A stretch of DNA of 64,000 nucleotides from CAISIP01 sp965278985 (GTDB lineage Bacteria; Pseudomonadota; Gammaproteobacteria; Burkholderiales; Burkholderiaceae_C). Positions 38,718 to 47,539 of the stretch are shown here, piece by piece. Under the pieces are notes generated by a model. It was not told where the DNA came from and made no database searches. It worked only from the letters and a program-made list of their open reading frames with translations. The DNA lies in contig OZ257131.1 in assembly GCA_965278985.1 (NCBI GenBank), positions 4,774,001-4,838,000 on the forward strand, written 5' to 3'. Both the position numbers and the translations under genes were made by a program. The first letter of the stretch is position 1. Each line of letters begins with the position of its first letter.

Positions 38718-38869
38718 GGTAGGCAGGTTGTGCGAGGGGTCTGTTGATCAGGGTATTCCCGAGGCTTGCACCAGCGCCCTCCTGGCCGCCACCCCGGTGG
38801 ATTCACAGATGGAGACTGTGGATAAAGCCTACAGCTTTCAATCTGTTTTCCGAAAAAACATACCCAAGC

Positions 38870-38888
38870 CTGTAAAAGCCATTTACAG
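38870..38888 (+). promoter_or_regulatory. inverted-repeat operator candidate at the hipBA start
   Basis: CTGTAAA and TTTACAG (7-bp perfect arms, 5-base spacer AGCCA) lie 3 bases before ATG 38892. HipB-type antitoxins repress their own operon by binding such repeats next to the start. A weaker ACAG/CTGT pair is seen near 38831-38846. Confidence 0.6.
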
Positions 38889-38891
38889 TCC

Positions 38892-39176
38892 ATGGCCTGT
38901 ATGCCCCACTTCACTCTCCGTACGGCAGACCAGCTGCCCGCCCTGTTGCAGGCCTACCGCAAGGACGCGGGCCTCACCCAACGCGAGGTGGCTCTGCGCC
39001 TGGGCGTCTCGCAACAGACCTATTCGGCGATGGAACGCAACGCGGACAAGGTGGGCACCGCCAGGCTGCTGAAACTGTTGAACATCCTGGGGGTGGAGCT
39101 GGTCCTGGCCCAGCCCACGACACCGGCTAAGTCTGGGTTGCAGACGCCGCCCGAGGCCGATCAACCTGCCTGGTAA
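38892..39176 (+). CDS. hipB: HipB-like XRE-family antitoxin
   Basis: 94 residues from ATG 38892 (ATG 38901 is an alternative; neither has a clear ribosome-binding site). The helix-turn-helix is LTQREVALRLGVSQQTYSAMERN, followed by ARLLKLLNILGVELVLAQP, the C-terminal pattern of HipB and related regulators. It would bind HipA and repress the pair. hipA starts 2 bases after the stop. Confidence 0.88.
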   Translation: MACMPHFTLRTADQLPALLQAYRKDAGLTQREVALRLGVSQQTYSAMERNADKVGTARLLKLLNILGVELVLAQPTTPAKSGLQTPPEADQPAW

Positions 39177-39178
39177 CC

Positions 39179-40528
39179 ATGGGTCGCTCGTCCCACACCC
39201 GCACGCTGGGCCTCTGGATGAACGGGGCGTACGTCGGCACGTGGAGCCTGGCGCCGAATGCACCCGACACGCTGCAGTACGACCCCGCGTGGACCGCATC
39301 CGCGCAGGGCCGGCCTTTGTCCTTGTCCTTGCAATTCACGCCGGGCAATGCGCCCCATCGTGGCGACAAGGTGCGTGCCTATTTCGAGAACCTGCTGCCC
39401 GACAGCAAGGACATCCGCAGCCGCATAGCGCGCCGTTTCAACGTTGGCGCGACCGACGCCTTCGCGTTGCTGGCCGAGATAGGCCGGGACTGCGTGGGCG
39501 CACTCGAAATCCTGCCGCAAGGGGAAGTCTCGGCCGGCACCGCACCCCTGCAGGCCGAAGCGCTGAGCGACGCGCAGGTCGCACAGGTGCTGCGCGACAC
39601 CACGAGCCCCCGTGCCATGGGTCGGGGCGACGATGACGACGGCTTTCGCATCTCCATCGCAGGCGCCCAGGAGAAGACCGCCCTGCTGCACTGGAACGGG
39701 CAGTGGTGCCGACCGCGCGGCAACACCCCCACCACGCACATCTTCAAGCTGCCGCTCGGGGTGGTGGGTGGCATGCAGCTGGACATGCGCCACTCGGTGG
39801 AGAACGAGTGGCTGTGCGCATCGATCCTGCAAGCCTTCGGCCTGCCCGTGGCTGCGTGCGAGCCCCTGCAGTTCGAAGACGTCAAGGTGCTGGCCGTCGA
39901 GCGCTTCGACCGTGCCTGGTGGACCCACCCCCTGGGCGACGCACGACTTCTGCGCCTGCCGCAAGAGGACCTGTGCCAGGCGACTGGCGTACCGCCCGAC
40001 GCGAAGTACGAGGCCGACGGCGGCCCCGGCATGGACCGCATACTCGGTGTGCTGGATGGCTCCCTGGCCCGCGAGCAGGACCGGCGCGACTTCTTCCAGG
40101 CACAGTTGCTGTTCTGGATGCTCTGCGCCACCGACGGCCACGCCAAGAATTTCAGCATCCATCTGCGACCCGGTGGACGCTACCAACTCACGCCGCTGTA
40201 CGACGTGCTGTCGGCCTACCCCGTGCTGGGAAAAGGGCCCAAGCAACTCTCACCGTTCAAGGCACGAATGGCGATGGCCGTCCGCTCACGCAACGCACAC
40301 TGGAAGATGCAGGACATCCAGCGGCGCCACTGGCTGGCGCTGGCGGCACGCCACGGGATACTGACAGAAGCAGGCCTGCCGATAGCATCCCTGGTCGACG
40401 AGATTGCGGCACGCACGCCCGCAGTCATCGCCACCGTCCAAGCCCGGTTGCCAGCGGACTTCGCAGCGCCTGTGGCGGATGCCATCTTCGGTGGGCTGCA
40501 AGATGCCGCGAACCGGCTCGCGGCATAG
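39179..40528 (+). CDS. hipA: HipA-family serine/threonine kinase toxin
   Basis: 449 residues, full length for the family. The N-terminal couple-HipA domain (GLWMNGAYVGTWSL, GDKVRAYFENLLPD) is followed by the kinase-like region. It contains SIAGAQEKTALL, the ATP-loop segment PTTHIFKLPL, the catalytic DGHAKNFSIH and the metal-binding YQLTPLYDVLSAYP. All catalytic motifs look intact. HipA kinases phosphorylate glutamyl-tRNA synthetase or related targets and induce growth arrest; the target of this one is unknown. Confidence 0.93.
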   Translation: MGRSSHTRTLGLWMNGAYVGTWSLAPNAPDTLQYDPAWTASAQGRPLSLSLQFTPGNAPHRGDKVRAYFENLLPDSKDIRSRIARRFNVGATDAFALLAEIGRDCVGALEILPQGEVSAGTAPLQAEALSDAQVAQVLRDTTSPRAMGRGDDDDGFRISIAGAQEKTALLHWNGQWCRPRGNTPTTHIFKLPLGVVGGMQLDMRHSVENEWLCASILQAFGLPVAACEPLQFEDVKVLAVERFDRAWWTHPLGDARLLRLPQEDLCQATGVPPDAKYEADGGPGMDRILGVLDGSLAREQDRRDFFQAQLLFWMLCATDGHAKNFSIHLRPGGRYQLTPLYDVLSAYPVLGKGPKQLSPFKARMAMAVRSRNAHWKMQDIQRRHWLALAARHGILTEAGLPIASLVDEIAARTPAVIATVQARLPADFAAPVADAIFGGLQDAANRLAA

Positions 40529-40554
40529 GCGACTGTCGCCAGCGATGCCGGTCT

Positions 40555-41130
40555 TCAGCGCCGGCGCCGTGCCGTCGCACCCGCCAGCGCCAGCCCGGCC
40601 ACCACCAGCGCCAGCGTGCCCGGTTCGGGCACCGCGTTGGCATCGGCGAAGCTGAAGTCGTCCATCACGTAGTAGGCCTGCAACGGGCTGGACACGACCA
40701 CGGCGTCGATGGCACCGGCCCAGCCTGCATCCAGGAACGCGGGCGTATCGGACAGCGTCAACGTGGAGGAACTGCCGACCAGCTGGCCCGCCAGGTACAG
40801 GTCGAAGCGCACGGTGGCGTCCGTGTAGCCGGCGAACCACGCGCCCTGGAACACCGTGGGTGCCAGGAAGCGGATGACCGTGGAGGCATCGTCTGCGCCC
40901 CAGCCGGCCGTGATGCGGCCCTGGCCGGAATGCGCCGTGTAGGGCGCGGCGTCGCTGGTGAAGACCGACCAGCCGGCGGCTGACCAGTCCAGGCCGCCAT
41001 AGTTGGCGGGAACGGTGTCGTAACCATCGGGGCCGACGATGTCGTCGAAGGACAGCACGGCGGCGGAGCCCAGCGAGGTGCACAGCGCGAAGCCCAGGCC
41101 GGTTGCAAGGTTGCGGAGGAAGGAGTGCAT
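40555..41130 (-). CDS. PEP-CTERM sorting-domain protein
   Basis: 191 residues. Signal peptide (about 1-23, ending GSAAV), a beta-rich middle with FDDIVGPDGYDT and YYVMDDFSFAD, and the full PEP-CTERM tail VPEPGTLALVVAGLALAGA plus four Arg at the C-terminus. Such proteins are processed by exosortase and reach the outer surface. No exosortase or polysaccharide genes occur in the window. Function of the central domain is unknown. Confidence 0.9.
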   Translation of the reverse strand: MHSFLRNLATGLGFALCTSLGSAAVLSFDDIVGPDGYDTVPANYGGLDWSAAGWSVFTSDAAPYTAHSGQGRITAGWGADDASTVIRFLAPTVFQGAWFAGYTDATVRFDLYLAGQLVGSSSTLTLSDTPAFLDAGWAGAIDAVVVSSPLQAYYVMDDFSFADANAVPEPGTLALVVAGLALAGATARRRR

Positions 41131-41210
41131 GCGAATCCCAGTGTCGAAAGTGAAAAGTGATAGCTGAATGGGGGCAGGGCCCCGGCGGCATGCCGGAGCC
41201 CCGGTGCGTA

Positions 41211-43454
41211 TCAGGCCAGGCCCAGCGCCGGGTCGCTGACGGTGCTGCGGCCGGTCTCGACGCGGCCCGCGAAACGCCGCACGTATTCCTGTTGGCCCGC
41301 GACCGTGGCGCTCACGTCATACCAGTAGCCGTTGGCGGCCATCGGCAGGCGCACGCTGCGCTCGCTGCGTGGCGGCACGGTGTGGCTGGCGGACAGCGCC
41401 GCGTAGGCATTGGCCGCGAGCATGAAGGTGCACGGCGCCGTTCCGGCGTTGAGGAAGCGCAGCACCAGTTCGCCCGTGCGGCCGTCGCACTGCACCTGCA
41501 GCTCCGGCCGCGGCTGGCCTGCTGCCACGGCGCGCAGCGCGCTGCCCGTGAAATGGCGGTGGTAGCCGTTGGGGCCCAGCACCCACAGGTCGTAGGCGCC
41601 GCCCACGGCAGGCACCCAGGTGTCCGAGAGGCTCTTGCCCGGCTCCACCATGTAGCGGCGCGGCACGGCGGCGAGGTTCTTGCGGTCGTAGACGTGGAAG
41701 ACGGCGGCCTGGCTGCCCGTGTTGCCGAAGGCCAGCATCACCGCCACGGCGCCTAGGCTCGCGGCGGGCTGCACCTCGCAGGTCGTCCACAGCTCGTAGG
41801 GCAGCGCGCGCGCGGGCCGCGTGCCGACCTCCTGCACCGGGAACTGCTGGGCCGCCGGCGGCGGGATCTGCGCCAGCCGCTGCTGCGCGGCGCGCAGGGC
41901 ATCGGCCTGGCTCTTGCTGCGGCGGCCCTCGAGCACGGGCAGCGCTTCGGAGTTGGGCGTCGCGAAGTTGAAGGCGCTGGTCAGGTCGCCACAGACGGCG
42001 CGGCGGAAGGGGCTGATGTTGGGCTCCTGCACACCGAAGCGCGCCTCGAGGAAACGCAGCACCGAGGTGTGGTCGAAGACCTGCGAGTTGACCCAGCCAC
42101 CACGGCTCCACGGCGAGATCACGTACATCGGCACACGCGGGCCGGGGCCGTACACGCGGCCGTCCGGCGCGGGCTGGCGCGTGCTGCCGGCCGGCCGGGG
42201 GTGCGTGTAGTACTCGGGCGCCAGGTCGGCCTGCGGCAGCGTGGTCTTGCCCGCGTAGCCGCCCTTGCCGTCGGGCGAGGGGGCCGAGGGCGAGGGCACA
42301 TGGTCGAAGTAGCCGTCGTTCTCGTCGAAGTTGACGATCAGCACCGTCTTGCTCCACACCTCGGGGTTGGCCGTCAGCGCGTCCAGCACTTCCTGCAGGA
42401 ACCACGCGCCCTGCACCGGGCTCGACGGGCCGGGGTGCTCGCAGTAGATGGAGGGCGCGTTGATCCACGACACCTGCGGCAGCTTGCCCTCGCGGATGTC
42501 GCGCTTGAAGGCGTCCAGGTACTGCTCGGGCTGCGAGCCCGGCAGCGTGTTGGCGATGCCCTTGTACAGCGGGTTGTTGGCGTTGTCGGTGGCCGCATCG
42601 TAGGCGTGGTAAGGCACGGCCTGGCCGGTGTTGGTGTAGGGCTTGCCGGGCGAGCCGCCGCTGGAGACCGGGTAGCCCGAGGCGATGTTGGCGCGCTTGA
42701 ACTGGCGGAACGCGCCCAGCATGTTGTCGCCCCATTCGTCGGGCATGTTCTGGTAGCTGATCCAGCTCACGCCGGCGGACTCCAGTCGCTCGGCGTAGGT
42801 CGTCCAGGTGTAGCCCGTGTTCACGCCGCTGGCCAGCCCGTCGATCGCGTCCCACTCGTTGGTCACGAAGGCCGTGCCGGTGGGCACCGCACCGTTGGTG
42901 CCGGTGAGGAAGAAGGAGCGGTTCGCGTCCGTGCCGGTGTGCATGGAGCAGTGGTACGCATCACAGATCGTGAAGGCATTGGCCAGCGCAAAGGCGAACG
43001 GAATTTCGTTCTCCTTGAAGTAGCCCATCGAGATCTGGTTCTTGTAGCGCGGCCACTGCGCCATGCGGCCGTTGTCCCAGGCCTGCTGGCTGTCGTTCCA
43101 GTCGTGCGGCGTGCCGCTTGCGCGCTGCGCGTTGCCCACGTTGCCATCGAGGTGGTAGGGCAGCACCACGTTGCCGTTGGCCAGGCTTTGCTGCCACACG
43201 TTGCGGCCCTCTGGCAGCGGGATGGGGAAGCGGTCGCCGAAGCCGCGCACGCCGGCCAGTGTGCCGAAGTAGTGGTCGAAGGCGCGGTTCTCCTGCATCA
43301 GGATCACCACATGCTGCACGTCCTGGATCGTGCCGGTCGCGTTGTACGCGGGAATGGCCAGCGCGCGCTGGATCGCGGGCGGAAAGGCGGCGTAGGTCGC
43401 AGCGGCGATGCCCGCATGGGCGCTGCCGCGCAGGAAACTGCGGCGTGATGTCAT
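41211..43454 (-). CDS. Tat-exported phosphocholine-preferring phospholipase C
   Basis: 747 residues from ATG 43454. The signal TSRRSFLRGSAHAG is a twin-arginine signal. The catalytic domain has HVVILMQENRAFDHYFGTLAG, HCSMHTGTDANRSF, INAPSIYCEHPG, and the metal-site VNFDENDGYFDHVPSP. Two C-terminal beta domains (DUF756 type, RVETG near the end) complete the family architecture. It would hydrolyse phosphatidylcholine or sphingomyelin headgroups outside the inner membrane. It appears monocistronic. Confidence 0.93.
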   Translation of the reverse strand: MTSRRSFLRGSAHAGIAAATYAAFPPAIQRALAIPAYNATGTIQDVQHVVILMQENRAFDHYFGTLAGVRGFGDRFPIPLPEGRNVWQQSLANGNVVLPYHLDGNVGNAQRASGTPHDWNDSQQAWDNGRMAQWPRYKNQISMGYFKENEIPFAFALANAFTICDAYHCSMHTGTDANRSFFLTGTNGAVPTGTAFVTNEWDAIDGLASGVNTGYTWTTYAERLESAGVSWISYQNMPDEWGDNMLGAFRQFKRANIASGYPVSSGGSPGKPYTNTGQAVPYHAYDAATDNANNPLYKGIANTLPGSQPEQYLDAFKRDIREGKLPQVSWINAPSIYCEHPGPSSPVQGAWFLQEVLDALTANPEVWSKTVLIVNFDENDGYFDHVPSPSAPSPDGKGGYAGKTTLPQADLAPEYYTHPRPAGSTRQPAPDGRVYGPGPRVPMYVISPWSRGGWVNSQVFDHTSVLRFLEARFGVQEPNISPFRRAVCGDLTSAFNFATPNSEALPVLEGRRSKSQADALRAAQQRLAQIPPPAAQQFPVQEVGTRPARALPYELWTTCEVQPAASLGAVAVMLAFGNTGSQAAVFHVYDRKNLAAVPRRYMVEPGKSLSDTWVPAVGGAYDLWVLGPNGYHRHFTGSALRAVAAGQPRPELQVQCDGRTGELVLRFLNAGTAPCTFMLAANAYAALSASHTVPPRSERSVRLPMAANGYWYDVSATVAGQQEYVRRFAGRVETGRSTVSDPALGLA

Positions 43455-43640
43455 GGTGTTGTCCGAAGAGGTGGAAGGCACGCGCAAGCGGCCTTGGGTG
43501 GTCGTCGCCCGGGCGGGCCGGGAGGACCTGCGCGTGCCCGTGCAGCGTAGGTGCTGCGGGTGACGCGGCCATGACAGGGGACGCGACAGCGCGAAGAGCG
43601 CTGTGCGATGCGGCAGGCCGAGGGCCCGCCGCGAAGGCGC

Positions 43641-44747
43641 TCAGGCCGTGATGCGCTCGCCGCCCTGCGGGTCGAAGAACACGGCCTTTGCGGCGTCGAG
43701 CGTGACCTGCACCGTGTCACCCGGGCGAGGCGCGCTGTCGGGCTCTGCGCGGCCGATGCAGCGGGTGCCCTGGATGTCGAAGGACACGAGCGTGTCGGGG
43801 CCGGTAGGCTCCACGAAGAGCACCTTGGCCGGCAGTGCCCCCTGCGGCACCTCTGGCGATGCAGTCTGCACGCGCAGCGCCTCCGGACGCAGCCCCAGGG
43901 TCAGGGCCTGGCCGGCATGGCGCGAGAGGTCCGCGCCCTGCACCGGCATCGCGACGCTGCCCACCTCGCTGCGCAGCACGATGCGGTCCGTGGCACCGGC
44001 AGCGCCCACGGTTACGGGGATGAAGTTCATAGCCGGGCTGCCGATGAAACCCGCCACGAACAGGTTCGCGGGCCGTTCGTAGATGTCCATGGGCCGGCCG
44101 TACTGCAGCACCAGGCCATCGCGCATCACGGCGATGCGGTCACCCAGCGTCATGGCCTCGATCTGGTCGTGCGTGACGTAGACCGACGTGATGCCGGTGC
44201 GCTGGTGCAGCAGCTTGATCTCGGCGCGCATCTCCACGCGCAGCTTCGCGTCCAGGTTCGACAGCGGTTCGTCGAACAGGAACAGCCCCGGGTCGCGCGC
44301 GAGTGCGCGGCCCATAGCCACACGCTGGCGCTGGCCGCCGGAGAGCTCGCCGGGCTTGCGGTCCATCAGGTGGTCGATCTGCAGCATCTTCGACACGCGG
44401 GCAATCGTCTCCTGCTGCTTCGCTTCGGGCACCTTGCGCATGCGCAGGCCGAAGGCGATGTTCTCGCGCACGTTCATGTTGGGGTAGAGCGCGTAGCTCT
44501 GGAACACCATCGCGATGTCGCGGTCCTTGGGCGACACATCGTTGACCACGCGGTCGCCGATGCGGATCTCGCCCGAGCTGGGGTCTTCCAGCCCGGCCAG
44601 GCAATTGAGCAGCGTGGACTTGCCACAGCCCGAGGGCCCGACCAGGATCAGGAACTGGCCCGGCTCGACCTCGATGTCGATGCCCTTGAGGACCTGCGTG
44701 TGGCCGAAGTGCTTGGTGACCTTGCGAATGGAAATCGATTGCTGCAT
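43641..44747 (-). CDS. sugar ABC transporter ATP-binding protein (UgpC/MsmK type)
   Basis: 368 residues. Walker A GPSGCGKSTLL, Q-loop region MVFQSYALYPNM, signature LSGGQRQRVAMGRAL, Walker B LFLFDEPLSNLD and H-loop VTHDQ are intact. The C-terminal TOBE-like domain (from about 240) is typical of CUT1 importers. It is the last gene of the amino-sugar operon and energises the two permeases encoded upstream. Confidence 0.95.
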   Translation of the reverse strand: MQQSISIRKVTKHFGHTQVLKGIDIEVEPGQFLILVGPSGCGKSTLLNCLAGLEDPSSGEIRIGDRVVNDVSPKDRDIAMVFQSYALYPNMNVRENIAFGLRMRKVPEAKQQETIARVSKMLQIDHLMDRKPGELSGGQRQRVAMGRALARDPGLFLFDEPLSNLDAKLRVEMRAEIKLLHQRTGITSVYVTHDQIEAMTLGDRIAVMRDGLVLQYGRPMDIYERPANLFVAGFIGSPAMNFIPVTVGAAGATDRIVLRSEVGSVAMPVQGADLSRHAGQALTLGLRPEALRVQTASPEVPQGALPAKVLFVEPTGPDTLVSFDIQGTRCIGRAEPDSAPRPGDTVQVTLDAAKAVFFDPQGGERITA

Positions 44748-44768
44748 GCGGGTTCCCGGAAGAAGTGC

Positions 44769-45668
44769 TCAGGCGCGCGGCGCGGCCTCGATGGCCAGGC
44801 GCACGTTGCCGTCCACGGCGGCCAGGCGCTCAGCGGCCTGGACCACGTCGATGCCTGCGCGCAGGGCCACGATGGCGGTCTTGATCTGGTACTGGCAGGA
44901 CTCCAGCGTCTTGCGTGCGACTTCGGGCGGCTGGCCGGACGCCGTGGCCGTGAGGCGCACGGCGCGCTCGACGAGCTTGCTGTTGGTGGGCCGCATGTCC
45001 ACCATGAGGTTGCCGTAGACCTTGTGCAGCCTCACCATGATCGCGCTGGACAGTGTGTTGAGCGCGATCTTCTGCGAGGTGCCGGCCTTGAGCCGCGTGC
45101 TGCCCGAGATCACCTCGGGGCCGGTGTCGAGCACGATGGCGATCTCGGCCTGCGCGCCGATGGGCGAGCCGGGATTGTTGACGATGCCGATGGTGAGCGC
45201 ACCCGCCGCGCGGGCGGCCTGCAGCGCGCCGAGCACGTACGGCGTGCGGCCCGAGGCCGCGACGAGGATCACCACGTCGTTGGAGGTGGGTTGCAACGCC
45301 CGCAGCTCGGCACCCCCGGCCGCGTCGTCGTCCTCGGCGCCTTCCACCGCGGTGTGGATCGCCCCCTCGCCCCCCGCGAGCCGCGCCACGGCACGGGCGC
45401 TGTCCCACGAGAAGGTGGGCCGCAGCTCCACGCTGTCCAACAGGCCCAGCCGGCCCGAGGTGCCGGCGCCGAAGTACAACAGGCGCCCGCCGGCGCGGAT
45501 GCGCGGCACGGCGGCGTCCACGGCCGCCGCCAGGGCCAGTGCGGCGGCGCGCGCGGCCTCCACGGCGCGCAGCTGGTCGTCGACGAAGGCGCCCACGAGC
45601 TCGGGCGTGCCGTAGTCGTCGAGGCGCGCGTGGCGGGGGTCGAATTGTTCGGTGGGAAGGATGGTCAT
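44769..45668 (-). CDS. murQ: N-acetylmuramic acid 6-phosphate etherase
   Basis: 299 residues from ATG 45668. The SIS-type fold has the MurQ motifs GAGTSGRLGLLDSVELRPTF (first catalytic Glu), HTAVEGAEDD (second Glu), ILVAASGRTPYV and GTSQKIALNTLSSAIMVRL. The enzyme cleaves the lactyl ether of MurNAc-6-P to GlcNAc-6-P and D-lactate in the cytoplasm. Its presence between the permease and ATPase genes of the importer indicates that the operon handles peptidoglycan-derived amino sugar. Confidence 0.95.
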   Translation of the reverse strand: MTILPTEQFDPRHARLDDYGTPELVGAFVDDQLRAVEAARAAALALAAAVDAAVPRIRAGGRLLYFGAGTSGRLGLLDSVELRPTFSWDSARAVARLAGGEGAIHTAVEGAEDDDAAGGAELRALQPTSNDVVILVAASGRTPYVLGALQAARAAGALTIGIVNNPGSPIGAQAEIAIVLDTGPEVISGSTRLKAGTSQKIALNTLSSAIMVRLHKVYGNLMVDMRPTNSKLVERAVRLTATASGQPPEVARKTLESCQYQIKTAIVALRAGIDVVQAAERLAAVDGNVRLAIEAAPRA

Positions 45669-45695
45669 GGCATCAGGCGATTTCTTCACAAGCTC

Positions 45696-46535
45696 TCACC
45701 CTTTCACCGCACCCGCGGTCAGGCCCTTGATGAATTGTTCGGAGAGGATCAGGTAAACCACGACCAGCGGCAGTGCCGAAACGGTCAGCCCTGCGAAGAG
45801 CGCGCCCAGGTTCACGGCGTGTTCGCCGAAGAACACCGACAGGCCCTGCGGCACGGTCTTGAGGTCGGGGTTGGAGATGAACACGATGGGCAGCAGGAAG
45901 TCGTTCCAGATGGGGATGGCGGTGTAGATGGCCACGATGGCCAGCTGCGGGCGCACCAGCGGCAACATCACCTTCCAAAAGATCACCCACTCCGACGCAC
46001 CGTCGATGCGCGCGGCCGACTCCAGCGCCTTGGGCAGCGCGCGGAAGAAGCCCGTCATGATGAACACCCCCGCCGGGATGCCACCGGCCGCGTACACCAG
46101 GCTCAGGCCCCACAGGCTGTCCAGCAAATTCATGGCCTTGAGCTGGATGAACAGCGGTACCAGCAGCAGCTTGGCCGGCACCATCAGGCCGATCAGGAAC
46201 AGCGTGTAGAACAGGTTGTTGAGCTTGAAGTCGAAACGCCCCAGTGCATACCCCGCCATGGCGCTGAAGCTGAGGATCATCAGCTCCGAGACCACCGTCA
46301 CGAAGACGGAGTTGCGGAAGTAGATGCCGAAGTTGCCCCCCGACATCACCTCGGTGAAATTGTCGAAAGACAGCGACTCCGGCAGACCGAAGGGTGCCAT
46401 CGCGATCTCGGTGGTGGTCTTGAAGGCAGAGACCACGGCCACGGCGAGGGGCGCCACCACCGTGAGGGTGTTGAGCACCAGCAGGCCCATCAGGAAGACC
46501 GCCAATGGGCTCCACCTCGCCAGCCTGCGGGTCAT
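45696..46535 (-). CDS. sugar ABC transporter permease (MalG-like)
   Basis: 279 residues, six hydrophobic helices, with the CUT1 EAA-loop pattern ESAARIDGASEWVIFWKVMLPLVRP. The start overlaps the stop of the MalF-like gene by 4 bases. Together they form the membrane channel of the importer. Confidence 0.94.
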   Translation of the reverse strand: MTRRLARWSPLAVFLMGLLVLNTLTVVAPLAVAVVSAFKTTTEIAMAPFGLPESLSFDNFTEVMSGGNFGIYFRNSVFVTVVSELMILSFSAMAGYALGRFDFKLNNLFYTLFLIGLMVPAKLLLVPLFIQLKAMNLLDSLWGLSLVYAAGGIPAGVFIMTGFFRALPKALESAARIDGASEWVIFWKVMLPLVRPQLAIVAIYTAIPIWNDFLLPIVFISNPDLKTVPQGLSVFFGEHAVNLGALFAGLTVSALPLVVVYLILSEQFIKGLTAGAVKG

Positions 46536-47431
46536 AACTGCACCTCCCGCTTGCGCAGCTGCGTGGACCCCACGCGCGAGCCGATCAGCACGATCACGAA
46601 CAGCACCACGCTCACGGCCGCGCCCAGGCCCACGTCGGTCACGGCGGCCGAGCCGTCGCCGAAGGAAAGGCGGTAGAACATCAGGGCCAGGGTGTCCAGC
46701 GCATTGCCGGGGTTGCCCGTGGGGCCGCCGATCACATAGGGCAAATCAAACCACTCCATGGCGCCGATGAAGGTCAGCACCACCACGATGGTGAAGGAAG
46801 GGCCCAGCAGCGGCAGCGTCACGTTCCAGAAGGTCTGAAGTTCACTGGCACCATCGAGTTCAGCGGCCTTGTACAGGTCGTCGGGGATGGCGTTCATGCC
46901 GGCCAGGAACACCAGCGTGGGAAAGCCCAGGTTGCGCCATATCGAGATCACGATGGCGGTGCCCAGGGCCAGGTTGTTGTCGCCCAGCGGCGCGAAGTTT
47001 TCCAGCTGCAGGCCGGTCATCACCAGCTTGGTCAGCGGCCCGAAAAGCGGATGCAGGAAAAGCTGCCACAGGTAACCGGTGATCACCAGCGACAGGATCA
47101 CCGGCAGGAACACCGTGCCCCGGAAAAAGCGAAAGCCCCAGGGCCGGCGGTACAACGCCGCGGCCAGCGCGAGTGCCAGCGCGTTCTGCACCACCAGCAC
47201 CACCAGGAAGGTGGCCACGTTGTGCGACAGGGCATTGAGGAACTGGCCCCGGTAGGTGTCGCTGGCCAGCCGCACGAAGTTGTCGATGCCCACGAACTTG
47301 CCGCGCGTGAAGGCGTTCCACTCGAAGAGGCTATAGCCCAGCGCGGCCATGGCGGGCAGCAGCATGAAGATGCCCATCATCAGCGCGGCGGGCAGCATGA
47401 AGAAAACGATCCAGAATTTCCGGTGGCTCAT
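46532..47431 (-). CDS. sugar ABC transporter permease (MalF/UgpA-like)
   Basis: 299 residues from ATG 47431, preceded by GAAGGAGACGGG; the frame is open upstream but not protein-like. Six helices and the EAA-loop YKAAELDGASELQTFWNVTLPLLGP. It pairs with the MalG-like protein and receives substrate from the binding protein encoded 108 bases upstream. Confidence 0.94.
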   Translation of the reverse strand: MSHRKFWIVFFMLPAALMMGIFMLLPAMAALGYSLFEWNAFTRGKFVGIDNFVRLASDTYRGQFLNALSHNVATFLVVLVVQNALALALAAALYRRPWGFRFFRGTVFLPVILSLVITGYLWQLFLHPLFGPLTKLVMTGLQLENFAPLGDNNLALGTAIVISIWRNLGFPTLVFLAGMNAIPDDLYKAAELDGASELQTFWNVTLPLLGPSFTIVVVLTFIGAMEWFDLPYVIGGPTGNPGNALDTLALMFYRLSFGDGSAAVTDVGLGAAVSVVLFVIVLIGSRVGSTQLRKREVQL

Positions 47432-47539
47432 CCCGTCTCCTTCTGCGGGGACCTGGTGATGGGGCATGCGACCCGACGGGCGCATGCGGCAATGGCGCGG
47501 ACGGGGTGGTGGCCCGGCCCGCGCGGAAGGCGTCGTGCC

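Noticed and set aside
41170..41200. Hairpin downstream of the phospholipase C gene
   Set aside because: Only a 5-bp CCGGC/GCCGG stem can be drawn and the flanking GCCCCGG copies are direct, not inverted; no T-run.
43608..46676. 1022-codon open frame on the plus strand
   Set aside because: Antisense to the ABC ATPase, MurQ and a permease, all of which have intact motifs; the composition is that of a shadow frame.
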